A DNA stretch of 64,000 nucleotides from Sphingobacterium allocomposti. Lineage in GTDB: Bacteria; Bacteroidota; Bacteroidia; Sphingobacteriales; Sphingobacteriaceae. The position numbers were made by a program, and so were the translations under genes. The stretch is from contig NZ_VNHX01000002.1 of the NCBI RefSeq assembly GCF_008124885.1, positions 124,001 to 188,000 on the forward strand. The letters are read 5' to 3'. How positions within the stretch are numbered: position 1 is the first letter of the stretch; each line of letters starts with the position of its first letter. The notes under the pieces are model-generated. The model searched no databases and was not told the DNA's origin. It worked only from the letters and a program-made list of their open reading frames with translations. Of the stretch, positions 1 through 8,652 are shown piece by piece.

Positions 1-53
1 TTAGCCTCCCCTTTCCGGATTGTTATAAAGATAAATTATGGACTGTCCTATAG

Positions 54-752
54 TTAGTGTGGTATTACACCAATGTATAGGGGCATACTGTTATCCTCTT
101 TTGTTCCGATCAACAGGATGCTGTAATAATAACCTCTGGTAAAGTTGTAGCTGTCGCGTTCGGCAATCTTGTTGCCATCTGCATCCCTGACTTCGAGCCT
201 GAAACTTCCGCTTTCTTTGGCCACGAAGGTTTGATGTTGCACGGCGGACGCTCCGGTTTCTACTGGTCTGTCAGCAAAAGCGGGGGTGGAGCTGTCTCCG
301 ATGAAAAGGCTGACTTCCGAAACACCGTTTGCAAGATTAAAGAAACGGAAGGCCGTTTTATCGCCCAGGTTGTCAATGACCTTATCCTGTGTCATCGCAA
401 ACTTGGGTTGGGCGGGTGTACCGTAGACAAATGAAGAGTAGGCCGTACTATCCCTTACTGTGATTGTAGAATCGACGATAGTTTTGTTTTGGCTGGCCGA
501 CATTGCCCGCAGGTTGCGGTTTCCTACGTATAAAGATGCTGTAGAATATCCCCTGAACATGATGGGTGCATAGCCCGCATTTAAGGTCCTTCCGTCAATC
601 TGATAGTAAAGGCCTTCCGGACTGGTAAAGGCGTTTACAAAGGTCATAAATCCTGCCGGTACTGGAACTCTATCCTCGTCTTTTAAGCAACCTGCGAAAA
701 ATACGAGACTGAAAAGAAGGGTTCCTAATAGCTGTATCGATATCTTTTTCAT
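54..752 (-). CDS. DUF4397-like lipoprotein
   Basis: This 232-residue protein has a lipoprotein signal: MKK start, hydrophobic stretch, then FAGC with the lipid-bearing cysteine at about residue 22. The mature part, with a line such as FMTFVNAFTSPEGLYYQIDG and later TAFRFFNLANGVSEVSLFIGD, resembles the DUF4397 fold (beta-sandwich units) found in surface lipoproteins of Bacteroidota. The protein should sit on the outer or periplasmic side of the envelope. Nothing in it suggests catalysis. The next minus-strand gene would lie to the left of the window, so a possible operon partner cannot be seen. The family call is by pattern only; the lipoprotein call is firm. Confidence 0.75.
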   Translation of the reverse strand: MKKISIQLLGTLLFSLVFFAGCLKDEDRVPVPAGFMTFVNAFTSPEGLYYQIDGRTLNAGYAPIMFRGYSTASLYVGNRNLRAMSASQNKTIVDSTITVRDSTAYSSFVYGTPAQPKFAMTQDKVIDNLGDKTAFRFFNLANGVSEVSLFIGDSSTPAFADRPVETGASAVQHQTFVAKESGSFRLEVRDADGNKIAERDSYNFTRGYYYSILLIGTKEDNSMPLYIGVIPH

Positions 753-764
753 CTGATTAATTGT

Positions 765-855
765 TTATTCATATTGTGTTTATTTTCCAATTGCATTCAT
801 GAGCTCACTACGTTCGGTTATTCATATTGTGTCTATTTCCAATTGCATTCATGAG
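765..855. repeat. Tandem near-identical direct repeat (38-39 bp)
   Basis: The segment 765-803 reappears at 818-855 with one substitution and one indel (start-to-start distance 53 bp). Both copies start TTATTCATATTGTG and end TTGCATTCATGAG. The copies lie just upstream of the DUF4397-like lipoprotein start on the minus strand, so they occupy its promoter or 5' leader. They could be a duplicated operator or the result of replication slippage. Confidence 0.8.
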
Positions 856-1376
856 TTGGTTTCACCCCACGTATGCAACCGTTGGCCGTCAATGGTATTC
901 GGGAGTCTATGTTTTTCTCCTTTTGCGTGGTAACATATGCTGGTTTCATGCATCATTGTTTTTGGGAATAATACGAGATGGGCTTGCCGATTGCTACAGG
1001 GAACAAGACAAAAACTTCCGGAATTCTTGACGGATCGGAAATTTGTGACCCCAGGGGAAGGTAAGACGCAGCAGATGAGTGAGACGGAGGTAAAGTGGAG
1101 ACTGCTCACACGGTAGCAAAAGACACCCAAAAGTCGTGAAGACGTAAAGGTGTAAAGCGTTTTTTGTATCGTGAGATCACGTTAGCGTGTTAGACGGGGC
1201 AAGCTGCGTTCTACCCCTGATTATAAGTCTCTAATCGCAGGTTATGTATCCCTAATCGCGAGAAACGCTTTATCTGCCCATCCGGATCGAATCATATAAC
1301 GTATGTGTTTCTATAGATAGGATTAACGACGCGAAGAAAACCTACGACGGTGGCGTCAGGCTTTTTGGAATGCTTC
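856..1376. other. Gene-free stretch
   Basis: No convincing coding sequence is seen here. A 93-codon minus-strand frame exists but is rich in Ser, Cys and His, with no recognisable motif, and looks like chance. A small palindrome (CGTGA-GA-TCACG near 1170) and a short repeated CTAATCGC near 1231 and 1252 are the only structure noticed. Confidence 0.5.
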
Positions 1377-2498
1377 CTATTCGTGATCGTCCCCGACGCG
1401 TTCTCCCTTTTTATTTTTCTTTTCGTGCTTGCTGTTAAAGTTGGATATCTCGACGATACGGGGAATGCTGCTTTTTGGAGCCATATCGCGTAGCTTCTTT
1501 ATCCGTTTAGCCCGCTTCAAAATCTTGAATTTTTTATTATCGCGGTATAGGTTCCAGTTCATCAGCATGACGCTCGACAGCACAACTACCAAACCTGCGA
1601 TTTGTAAAGCTGTTACCTGATGGCTTGTGAAATAGTGTGCCAGTATCAGTGCGACGATCGGGTTAATATACGCGTAAGAGCTGACCTCTGTTGCCGGGCG
1701 GTGTTGAAGCAGCCAGATGTAGCTACCGAAAGCCAGTATAGAACCCATTGTCGCGAGGTAGGCCATCGCTCCCCAGTCTACGGGGTGGACAGCGTTCAAA
1801 TCAAACCGCGCATATTCGCCGCTGACCAAGGCTACAACCGTGAAAGAAACGCCAGCCGACACCATCTGCCAGGCTGTTTTAACCATGACATGGAGATCGT
1901 TACTGTCTTTCTGTCCCTCGTTGCGTCTCTTTTCTTTGCTATACTTCGAAATCAGCGATCCGATCGTCCAGCCGATCGTACCGAGGATGAGTACGACCAT
2001 GGCGATCAGCTTCATGTCTTTATTGCTGTGGCTGTTGTCCGGGGTAAAAAGCTGTTCGGCAAATAACATAAATACACCTACAAATCCAAAAAGGAGTCCC
2101 ATGACGATAGGCAGGCTTGAAAAATTTTCTTTCCATTTCGGTTTATCAAAAACAACAAACCAGATAGCTGTTGCCGAGGATAGGATGGTTACAATGGCGC
2201 TGGAAATGTACTGCTCTGACCAGATAATCGCTGCCATGTCCACAAACAGCAACAGGAAGCCGATAAGCAGGGCATCTTTGACTGCGGGCTTTAGGAAGAG
2301 TTTATACCCCCTTAGCCAGCAATAGCTCATCAATATGGTGCCGGCAATAAAGAAGCGGATAGACCCCAATACAAAGGGACTAAAGCTCCTTAACGCTTTC
2401 TCAATAAAGAAAAAGGTAGAGCCCCAGACAATGTATACCACAAGGTAGGCCAATACGATCCTAATAAGGGCGGGGGAATCGGTTCGCTGTGTTGTCAT
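1377..2498 (-). CDS. EamA/DMT-superfamily transporter
   Basis: A 373-residue inner-membrane protein with about ten hydrophobic helices arranged as two EamA repeats. The first repeat begins LAYLVVYIVWGSTFFFIEKAL, with the family's typical WGSTF, and the second carries the matching GSILAFGSYIWLL and PATEVSSYAYINPIVALI segments. Such proteins export or exchange amino acids, nucleosides or other small metabolites; the substrate cannot be read from sequence. The last ~65 residues after the final helix form a basic, Lys/Arg-rich cytoplasmic tail that is longer than usual for the family. The gene stands alone and is transcribed in the same direction as the Lrp/AsnC regulator 212 bp upstream. Lrp-type regulators often control amino-acid exporters of this superfamily, so a link is plausible but inferred. 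Confidence 0.88.
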   Translation of the reverse strand: MTTQRTDSPALIRIVLAYLVVYIVWGSTFFFIEKALRSFSPFVLGSIRFFIAGTILMSYCWLRGYKLFLKPAVKDALLIGFLLLFVDMAAIIWSEQYISSAIVTILSSATAIWFVVFDKPKWKENFSSLPIVMGLLFGFVGVFMLFAEQLFTPDNSHSNKDMKLIAMVVLILGTIGWTIGSLISKYSKEKRRNEGQKDSNDLHVMVKTAWQMVSAGVSFTVVALVSGEYARFDLNAVHPVDWGAMAYLATMGSILAFGSYIWLLQHRPATEVSSYAYINPIVALILAHYFTSHQVTALQIAGLVVVLSSVMLMNWNLYRDNKKFKILKRAKRIKKLRDMAPKSSIPRIVEISNFNSKHEKKNKKGERVGDDHE

Positions 2499-2710
2499 AG
2501 TCCTTTTCGAGTATACGTGTTTTTCTTTCCGGGTGTGAGCCTTCCAATTAATACGGTTCTACGCAAATGTGATTAATGTCACGTTCTTGGTCCATCTTCC
2601 CGGCAACCACCGCCGGTGCAATCGCGCTTCATAGGCGGACGTCTGGCATAGCCATACCAATGACCTATTTATGCGTGGCGTACAAATGGATCTATATATT
2701 TATGTATGCG

Positions 2711-3196
2711 TTAAGATGTTTTTTTTGTTGGTATAACGAGCTTCTGTTCTTCTTTAACCGTCTCTAATACGATTGTCGTTCGTGTGGATATAATGCCTTC
2801 AATTTTTCCTAATGTGTTACGCATGAGGTCGACAAGTCCGGCCGCGTCATTTGTCCGTACTTTGATTAAATAACCGTCGTCTCCAGCGATGTCGTGAACC
2901 TCTTGGACTTCGGGTATTTCCGCCAGCATGAAACCTACCTTCTGCACGCCGATAATATCTTGCGCTTTGATGAAGATGAAAGACAACAGTTTCTGATCCA
3001 AAGCGTTCGGATTTATTTTAGCGTTGTATTGCAGGATGACCTCTTTCTGCTCCAATTTCTTGACACGCTCCAATATGGCGGATGGCGCCATGCCTAGTTC
3101 CCTGGCGATGTCCGCGTTGTTCGTGCGCGCATTTTCCTGCATAATGCGCAATATTTGATAGTCGATATGATCAAGGTTGTATTCAAATTTTGCCAT
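2711..3196 (-). CDS. Lrp/AsnC family transcriptional regulator
   Basis: A 161-residue regulator with an N-terminal winged helix-turn-helix (DYQILRIMQENARTNNADIA... followed by LGMAPSAILERVKKLEQ, residues ~12-48) and a C-terminal RAM/AsnC ligand-binding domain (residues ~70-150, including GDDGYLIKVRTND). Proteins of this family form dimers to octamers and respond to amino acids. It is divergent from the FAD/Fe-S dehydrogenase at 3433 and lies upstream of the EamA transporter; either could be a target. Its predicted mRNA leader is only about 4 nt long (see the promoter entry). Start chosen at the ATG with the correct HTH spacing. Confidence 0.92.
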   Translation of the reverse strand: MAKFEYNLDHIDYQILRIMQENARTNNADIARELGMAPSAILERVKKLEQKEVILQYNAKINPNALDQKLLSFIFIKAQDIIGVQKVGFMLAEIPEVQEVHDIAGDDGYLIKVRTNDAAGLVDLMRNTLGKIEGIISTRTTIVLETVKEEQKLVIPTKKTS

Positions 3197-3203
3197 AGTG
3201 CTG

Positions 3204-3234
3204 CAAATATAGGTATATTCTGAATTATATTCAA
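3204..3234 (-). promoter_or_regulatory. Bacteroidota-type promoter of the Lrp/AsnC gene
   Basis: Read on the minus strand, the -7 element TATATTTG (3211-3204) matches TAnnTTTG, and a TTG (3234-3232) lies exactly 20 bp upstream. The expected transcription start is near 3200, only ~4 nt before the ATG at 3196, giving a nearly leaderless mRNA. Confidence 0.7.
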
Positions 3235-3402
3235 AACTAACTGCTAAAAATAGAATTTTATTCTAAAGTATGTTGGTCTCTCTTTACTATAGACGTTTAG
3301 TCGCTTTATCGACTATCTTGTTAAAGGGTGCGTGTTTTTGCGTTTTTGGAAACAAACTTGGGTAAAAAGAATAAAACACTAGCGAATCATACGCGAATTA
3401 AT

Positions 3403-3410
3403 TAGTTTTG
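3403..3410 (+). promoter_or_regulatory. -7 element upstream of the FAD/Fe-S dehydrogenase
   Basis: TAGTTTTG matches the Bacteroidota -7 consensus TAnnTTTG; no TTG is seen at the ideal -33 position. The predicted start near 3414 gives a leader of about 19 nt to the GTG at 3433. Confidence 0.5.
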
Positions 3411-3432
3411 TTATCATAAAAATACCAAAAAA

Positions 3433-6354
3433 GTGCAAATAAGAGCGAAATTAAGTCAACTTTCATCTCTACTCTCTGGAGACCTGTTTTTCCTGCCGGA
3501 CAACCCGAAGCATCAGACGATGCGGATGGCGTATGCAACGGACGCTTCCGTGTACCAGGAAATACCATTGGCGGTAGCCATACCGAAAGGAAAAGCAGAT
3601 TTGCTACATCTCATCAACTTTGCCGGGACGGAAGGGGTGACGCTGATACCGAGGACGGCGGGGACGTCGCTTGCAGGACAGGTGGTCGGCTCCGGTATTA
3701 TTGTTGACGTATCGCGGTATTTTAACCGTATAATAGAGTTGAACGTAGAACAGAAATGGGTTCGTGTTGAGCCGGGCGTCATACGCGACGATCTGAACAG
3801 CTATCTGAAGCCTTTTGGTTTGATGTTCGGTCCGGAAACATCAACAGCGAGCCGCGCCATGATTGGTGGAATGATCGGAAACAATTCCTCAGGTCTACAT
3901 TCCATTGTCTGGGGGGATACCCGTCAAAACCTGCTCGAAGCCACCGTGTTACTTGATGATGCTTCCGAGGCTATCTTCGAGCCACTCGACGAACAGCGGC
4001 TGTTTGCCAAACTAACACTGACATCCCGTGAGGGCGAAATTTACCGGAAGCTTAATGCATTGCTGACGGATAAAGATCATATTGCTGCCATCGAATCCGG
4101 TTACCCAAAGAAGACCCTCACGCGGAGAAACACAGGATACGCTTTGGACTTTCTTGTGGACACGGCGTCGCCGTTTAATCTCTGTCACCTGTTGGCGGGT
4201 TCGGAAGGTACCCTAGGCCTGGTAACAGAAGCCAAGCTAAAACTGATGGCACTTCCTCCAAAAGAGGTCGGGGTGGTGTGTGTGCATTTTGCCGATATGG
4301 TAGAATGCATGGAGGGAAACGTAGTTGCTCTCTCGCACCGTCCCGAAGCATCGGAATTGGTAGATAAGTATATACTCGACTTTACCAAGGGGCACCCCAC
4401 TTACCAATACAACCGTTTTTTTATTGAGGGCGACCCGGCCGCTTTACTTATTATTGAGTTTCGGGCAGACAGCGAGGCGGAACTATTTCAAAAAGCGGAA
4501 GCGCTGAAAAGCGATCTCCTTTCGAGAGGACTGGGGTATGCTTATCCTTTTGTTGTGGGGGCCGGGCGGACGAACCTCGTGTGGGATGTCCGTAAGGCAG
4601 GGCTAGGACTGATCCGTAATTTGCCGGGGGACGAGCAGCCGGTGAATTTAATAGAAGACTGTGCCGTATCGCCTGAGGATCTGCCGGCATACGTCCGCGA
4701 GGTACAGCAGCTACTGGCGGAAGAACAGGTGCATGCGTCGTATTATGCACACGCCGGTGCCGGCGAACTACATATAGAACCGTTTATCAACTTAAAAGAT
4801 AGGGAAGGCCGACGGAAGTTCAGGACAATACTTGAGCGGACGACGGACCTGATCTTAAAATACAACGGTTCCCTTAGCGGAGAACACGGCGACGGAAGGC
4901 TGCGTGGAGAATTCATCGGCAAGGTGCTTGGGGAACGTGTGTACGACCTGTTAAAGCAGACCAAAAGTATCTTCGATCCCAAAGGGGTTTTTAATGCTAA
5001 TAAGATTGTCGACACGCCTCCAATGGATACATCGCTCCGTTACGATCAGGTGGCCGACGGCAATGCTGTGAAGACATATTTTGACTTTACTAAGGAGGAA
5101 AGTATTCTGCGGTTGGCAGAAAAGTGCTCGGGATCAGGTGATTGTCGTAAAACCGAGATTACGGGAGGGACGATGTGTCCGTCGTTCATGGCGACCCGCG
5201 ACGAAAAAGATACGACCCGCGCGCGCGCGAACATGTTGAGACAGTTTTTAACAAATTCAACAAGGAAAAACAAGTTCGACCATGAAGAAATAAAGGAGGT
5301 GATGGATTTATGTCTAAGCTGTAAAGCCTGCAAAAGCGAATGCCCCTCGAGCGTGGATGTGGCAAAAATGAAGGCGGAATTCTTACAGCAGTACTATGAT
5401 ATACATGGCGCCTCTTTCCGCTCCTCTGTCATCGCCAACTTCACGAAAAGCCAGCAGCTGGGGTCGTATGTCGCGCCGCTGTACAATATGGTTGTGAAGA
5501 CGCCGTTGTTGGCAGACATGGTCAAAGCTGTGGTCGGCTTTGCGCCAAAAAGATCGTTGCCAACAGTGAGCTTCACCACGTTGTCGCGATGGGTAAGCAG
5601 GCAGAAACGCAATGCCGGCGGGCGCAGAGTATACCTGTTTAGCGACGAGTTTACCGAATACAATGATACGCCGATCGGAGTAACTGCCTATAAACTGCTT
5701 ACGGCATTGGGCTATGAAGTCGTGGTGCCGAAGCATGTGGAAAGTGGTAGGACCTACCTATCAAAAGGTTTCCTGAAGGAAGCACGGGAAATCGCTAACA
5801 AAAACGTTAACCTGCTTAAGAATGTGGTGACAGAAGAGACGCCCCTACTGGGCATTGAGCCCTCGGCGATTATCACTTTCCGCGATGAATATATTGATCT
5901 GGTCGATCCATCTAATAGAGCCGCAGCGACACGGCTTGCTGCAAACGCGTTGATGATCGACGAATTTTTGGTACGTGAAATAGAAGCCGGGCGGATCCAT
6001 CAGGAACAGTTTACCGCCAACGCGAAAAAGATCAAGCTCCACGGGCATTGTTATCAGAAGGCGTTTCACCTTGTTGGTTATACTGAACGGGTGCTGTCCT
6101 TTCCGCAAAACTATGAGGTCGAGGTGATCCCGTCGGGCTGTTGCGGTATGGCCGGCTCGTTCGGTTATGAAAAGGAACACTATGATGTGTCCATGAAGGT
6201 CGCCGAACTGGTATTGTTACCTGCGGTCCGAAACACGGAGGAGGAGACATTGATTGCTGCCGCAGGCACGTCATGCCGACATCAGATTAAGGATGGAGCA
6301 AAAAGACGATCCTTCCACCCTGTAGAAATTTTGTACAGTGCTTTGGCGCTTTAA
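3433..6354 (+). CDS. FAD-linked and (4Fe-4S) 2-hydroxyacid dehydrogenase (GlcD-GlcF/YdiJ-like fusion)
   Basis: A 973-residue fusion. The FAD-binding PCMH-type domain covers about 41-275 (PRTAGTSLAGQ at 73-83, the NNSSG nucleotide loop at 150-154). The FAD-oxidase C-terminal domain spans about 280-525 and ends with the active-site motif GEHGDG (483-488). A ferredoxin-like segment follows with CLSCKACKSECP (627-638), and a CCG-type iron-sulfur domain closes the protein (GHCYQ ~871, SGCCG ~901). This layout matches the GlcD-GlcF-fused dehydrogenases such as YdiJ, which oxidise D-2-hydroxyacids (D-lactate, D-2-hydroxyglutarate) and pass electrons on to the respiratory chain. Which acid is used here cannot be decided. 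The start is a GTG; the nearest internal ATG would cut into the domain. It is divergent from the Lrp/AsnC regulator. Confidence 0.9.
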   Translation: MQIRAKLSQLSSLLSGDLFFLPDNPKHQTMRMAYATDASVYQEIPLAVAIPKGKADLLHLINFAGTEGVTLIPRTAGTSLAGQVVGSGIIVDVSRYFNRIIELNVEQKWVRVEPGVIRDDLNSYLKPFGLMFGPETSTASRAMIGGMIGNNSSGLHSIVWGDTRQNLLEATVLLDDASEAIFEPLDEQRLFAKLTLTSREGEIYRKLNALLTDKDHIAAIESGYPKKTLTRRNTGYALDFLVDTASPFNLCHLLAGSEGTLGLVTEAKLKLMALPPKEVGVVCVHFADMVECMEGNVVALSHRPEASELVDKYILDFTKGHPTYQYNRFFIEGDPAALLIIEFRADSEAELFQKAEALKSDLLSRGLGYAYPFVVGAGRTNLVWDVRKAGLGLIRNLPGDEQPVNLIEDCAVSPEDLPAYVREVQQLLAEEQVHASYYAHAGAGELHIEPFINLKDREGRRKFRTILERTTDLILKYNGSLSGEHGDGRLRGEFIGKVLGERVYDLLKQTKSIFDPKGVFNANKIVDTPPMDTSLRYDQVADGNAVKTYFDFTKEESILRLAEKCSGSGDCRKTEITGGTMCPSFMATRDEKDTTRARANMLRQFLTNSTRKNKFDHEEIKEVMDLCLSCKACKSECPSSVDVAKMKAEFLQQYYDIHGASFRSSVIANFTKSQQLGSYVAPLYNMVVKTPLLADMVKAVVGFAPKRSLPTVSFTTLSRWVSRQKRNAGGRRVYLFSDEFTEYNDTPIGVTAYKLLTALGYEVVVPKHVESGRTYLSKGFLKEAREIANKNVNLLKNVVTEETPLLGIEPSAIITFRDEYIDLVDPSNRAAATRLAANALMIDEFLVREIEAGRIHQEQFTANAKKIKLHGHCYQKAFHLVGYTERVLSFPQNYEVEVIPSGCCGMAGSFGYEKEHYDVSMKVAELVLLPAVRNTEEETLIAAAGTSCRHQIKDGAKRRSFHPVEILYSALAL

Positions 6355-6402
6355 AACAATTGTTTGCTATCGTTTGTTATTCTTCAATAAAAACTATTAA
6401 TT

Positions 6403-7038
6403 ATGAAAAGGATACTTTACCCCACTGTTTTATTTGCTTTTTTAGGATGCTGCACGCTCTATGGATGTGGAAATGCATCGGACAAAGGCAAAGGTGCGCA
6501 GGGCGGCCAACGGCAAATCGGACAGTATGTGGTGAACCCCGATGTGGATAACCCGTCTGTGTATCTAACGTTAGTGGAATCGCACGAGACAGATTCGTCG
6601 GTGGTATATACCGGGAAGTCGTTACACGGTCAGGATACGATAGGTTTGGAGATTGAAGTCATTAAAAGTATTCCCGCGGGCTTATTGGCCGACGGCAATC
6701 CGGATAACGAAGGTGGCTTTACACCCGGAGCTATAAAATTCAGATCGCTGGGTGCGGAATCGGATAATTTTGTCCACGCCCTGGGGGCGCTTTATAAAAT
6801 CCCTGCGCAGAGAAGTATGACAGACGATACCATACTGCCCCTTGTTTTCTCTTCCAACAGGAAGGAAGTTGATCTCGGAAATAACGGCACGTATACGTTT
6901 AAATTATTCCTGGACAACGCTGCAGGCTCCGAGGCTGAGGTTTTTGCGGTGCTCGATTTATATAAGCGTCTTTTCGAACTGCGGGCGAAGGACACGACAC
7001 ATTACGAACGCATCGTCTCCGCATTTGAAGGGGAATAA
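6403..7038 (+). CDS. Hypothetical lipoprotein
   Basis: A 211-residue protein with a signal peptide and lipobox (LYGC, cysteine ~22; an earlier FLGC at ~16 is an alternative). The mature part begins with a Gly/Lys-rich linker (ASDKGKGAQGG), then a soluble domain with no recognised motif. It starts 48 bp after the FAD/Fe-S dehydrogenase on the same strand and may be co-transcribed with it. The function is unknown. Localisation to the periplasm or outer membrane is the only firm prediction. Confidence 0.8.
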   Translation: MKRILYPTVLFAFLGCCTLYGCGNASDKGKGAQGGQRQIGQYVVNPDVDNPSVYLTLVESHETDSSVVYTGKSLHGQDTIGLEIEVIKSIPAGLLADGNPDNEGGFTPGAIKFRSLGAESDNFVHALGALYKIPAQRSMTDDTILPLVFSSNRKEVDLGNNGTYTFKLFLDNAAGSEAEVFAVLDLYKRLFELRAKDTTHYERIVSAFEGE

Positions 7039-7385
7039 GAGGGACGGTTTTTCAGATGCGTGATGGGGGCTGCTCAGGGTTGGACATATTTCCCGGTAGG
7101 GGCGGCCACGCTGTCGCGGAGCCGGCTGGCGGTGCCTTCGCGGGACCCGACGAAAGGGGCGGATGCCTGTAAGGAAAAAACGTCTTTTTCTGTTTCCCGG
7201 AATGGAGGAAAATTCATGTCAACAAATGCGTCGCCGATAGAAAAAGCGAGCGTTGTAAAGAAGGAGATAATAAATTTATACATGCTCTCTCAGTTTGTAG
7301 TGGTAAAGGTAGGAGCGGCAACAGGGAGCTGAAATAGGATGTAGGTGAGGGACATATTTCTGTCGGTGAATGAACATATTTATTC
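7039..7385. other. Gene-free stretch
   Basis: Overlapping short frames on both strands (90 codons or fewer) show no recognisable protein. The stretch is bounded on the right by a hairpin terminator. It could be the 3' untranslated part of the upstream lipoprotein mRNA. Confidence 0.4.
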
Positions 7386-7417
7386 GGCGGGCGTGTATAA
7401 GGCAGGCCCGCCATTTT
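7386..7417 (+). terminator. Rho-independent terminator (plus direction)
   Basis: A perfect 7-bp GC stem, GGCGGGC (7386-7392) with GCCCGCC (7406-7412), is followed directly by ATTTTTCTTTG. It would stop plus-strand transcripts from the 3.4-7.0 kb genes before they enter the oppositely oriented copper operon. Confidence 0.65.
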
Positions 7418-7481
7418 TCTTTGCTGACGCTAGTTAGTTCATGGGCGGAGAGAAAATCGGGGCACTGCTCCAGACGCCGCA

Positions 7482-8501
7482 TCACCTACCCACGAAGGCT
7501 TCGTCACTTAACGTTCTGATAAAATCGATGATATCCAATTTTTCCTGTTCACTCATCGGTATTCTGTTCCCGTTTTCCTTCAAAATAGGATCCAGATTGT
7601 CGGCATAGACAACGCCCTCATCAAAATAATCTAACACGGCTTTTAGCGTCGGGAATTGCCCAAAGCTTCCGTAGGGGGCGGTATATTCGGCATTCCGCAG
7701 TGAAGGAACGCGGAAACGCATAAGGTCTTCCCGTAGACCCGTCACCCGTGCCCGGCCGGCCTCCTCGGAGCTGGGATTGGCTGGAAAGCCGACGTTTCTA
7801 AAGCTTTGGTCGGTGAACAGCGCTGTGTTATGGCAGCCTGCACATTTTGCTTTGAAGGCGCGATAGCCCCGCGCTTCACTTTCCGAAAATGCTGTACCCT
7901 CTTTTCGTTTTACCTTGTCGTATTTGCTGTTGGCAGAGATCAGTGTATACTGATATTGGGCCAGACTTCGATATATTCTATCGGGGGTGATCTCCTCATC
8001 GCCAAATGCCTTTCTGAACAACACGAGGTATTCCTGTTCTGTTTTTATCTTTCCAATGACCTCCAGAATGGAAGAATTCATTTCTTCGTGCGTGATGATG
8101 GGAACAAGGGGCTGCTTTTCTAACTGTAGGATATTCCCGTCCCAGTTGTAGAATTTCATGAAAGCCATATTTTGGATGGGAGGCGTATTCCGTAGCCCGA
8201 CCCTCCCGTAGATTCCTTTGGCCCGAACCTCATTGTCGGCAAATGCATTGGATTGCCGGTGGCAACTCGCGCAGGAAATGGTATTATTGCCGCTGAATTT
8301 TTTCTCATGGAATAGCTTTTCTCCTAGTTCCACTCCATACTTCGTGGGGCGGTTCCTGTCCACGAAACTGTTCAGCGGCGGAAAGCTATCCGGTATCCGT
8401 AAGGCAATCTCGGGGTTGTCGTGAGGTACCGGCGCAAGCGTATCCTCCCCGGTGCAGGAGAGGAATAATAAAATGGAAACAATAAAGAGTAGCCTTTTCA
8501 T
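7482..8501 (-). CDS. MbnH-like dihaem cytochrome c peroxidase-family protein
   Basis: A 339-residue exported lipoprotein (LFLSC, cysteine 16) with two c-type haem motifs, CASCH (77-81) and CAGCH (220-224), in the MauG/bacterial cytochrome c peroxidase fold. The next gene upstream in the operon is MbnP. In methanotrophs the dihaem enzyme MbnH converts a tryptophan of MbnP to kynurenine, which creates a copper site; by family and context this is the most likely role here. Near the C terminus peroxidases usually have APYMHDG, but this protein reads APYGSFGQ (~275-282), so the common Met-His pair is absent. The start was set at MKRLLF because that gives a proper lipoprotein signal; a longer frame runs upstream through the 8615-8647 hairpin and is unlikely to be translated. 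Confidence 0.85.
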   Translation of the reverse strand: MKRLLFIVSILLFLSCTGEDTLAPVPHDNPEIALRIPDSFPPLNSFVDRNRPTKYGVELGEKLFHEKKFSGNNTISCASCHRQSNAFADNEVRAKGIYGRVGLRNTPPIQNMAFMKFYNWDGNILQLEKQPLVPIITHEEMNSSILEVIGKIKTEQEYLVLFRKAFGDEEITPDRIYRSLAQYQYTLISANSKYDKVKRKEGTAFSESEARGYRAFKAKCAGCHNTALFTDQSFRNVGFPANPSSEEAGRARVTGLREDLMRFRVPSLRNAEYTAPYGSFGQFPTLKAVLDYFDEGVVYADNLDPILKENGNRIPMSEQEKLDIIDFIRTLSDEAFVGR

Positions 8502-8614
8502 ACAAGTCGATTTTACGATGTGATAGGGGGCTGCTTCGAAGAGAAATCCGCGACGAGGGTGGTCCCGTGGGTCGTTAGATTCCTCTTCGTGCGCCCTTAA
8601 CCATGATACTGCTA

Positions 8615-8647
8615 TGGAACCACGTATCGTACCGATACGTGGTTCCA
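8615..8647. repeat. Perfect 15-bp inverted repeat (hairpin) between mbnP-like and mbnH-like genes
   Basis: The arm TGGAACCACGTATCG (8615-8629) is exactly complementary to 8633-8647, with a 3-nt loop. It begins 5 nt after the MbnP stop codon on the minus strand. No T-run follows in either direction, so it is not a classic terminator. An mRNA-processing or stability element that lowers MbnH-like output relative to MbnP is possible. Confidence 0.8.
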
Positions 8648-8652
8648 CTATG

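Noticed and set aside
849..1130. 93-codon minus-strand frame upstream of the first lipoprotein.
   Set aside because: Composition is atypical (many Ser, Cys and His), no motif, no ribosome-binding site.
7060..7332. 90-codon plus-strand frame after the lipoprotein gene.
   Set aside because: No motif, no signal, overlapping frames of equal length on the other strand.
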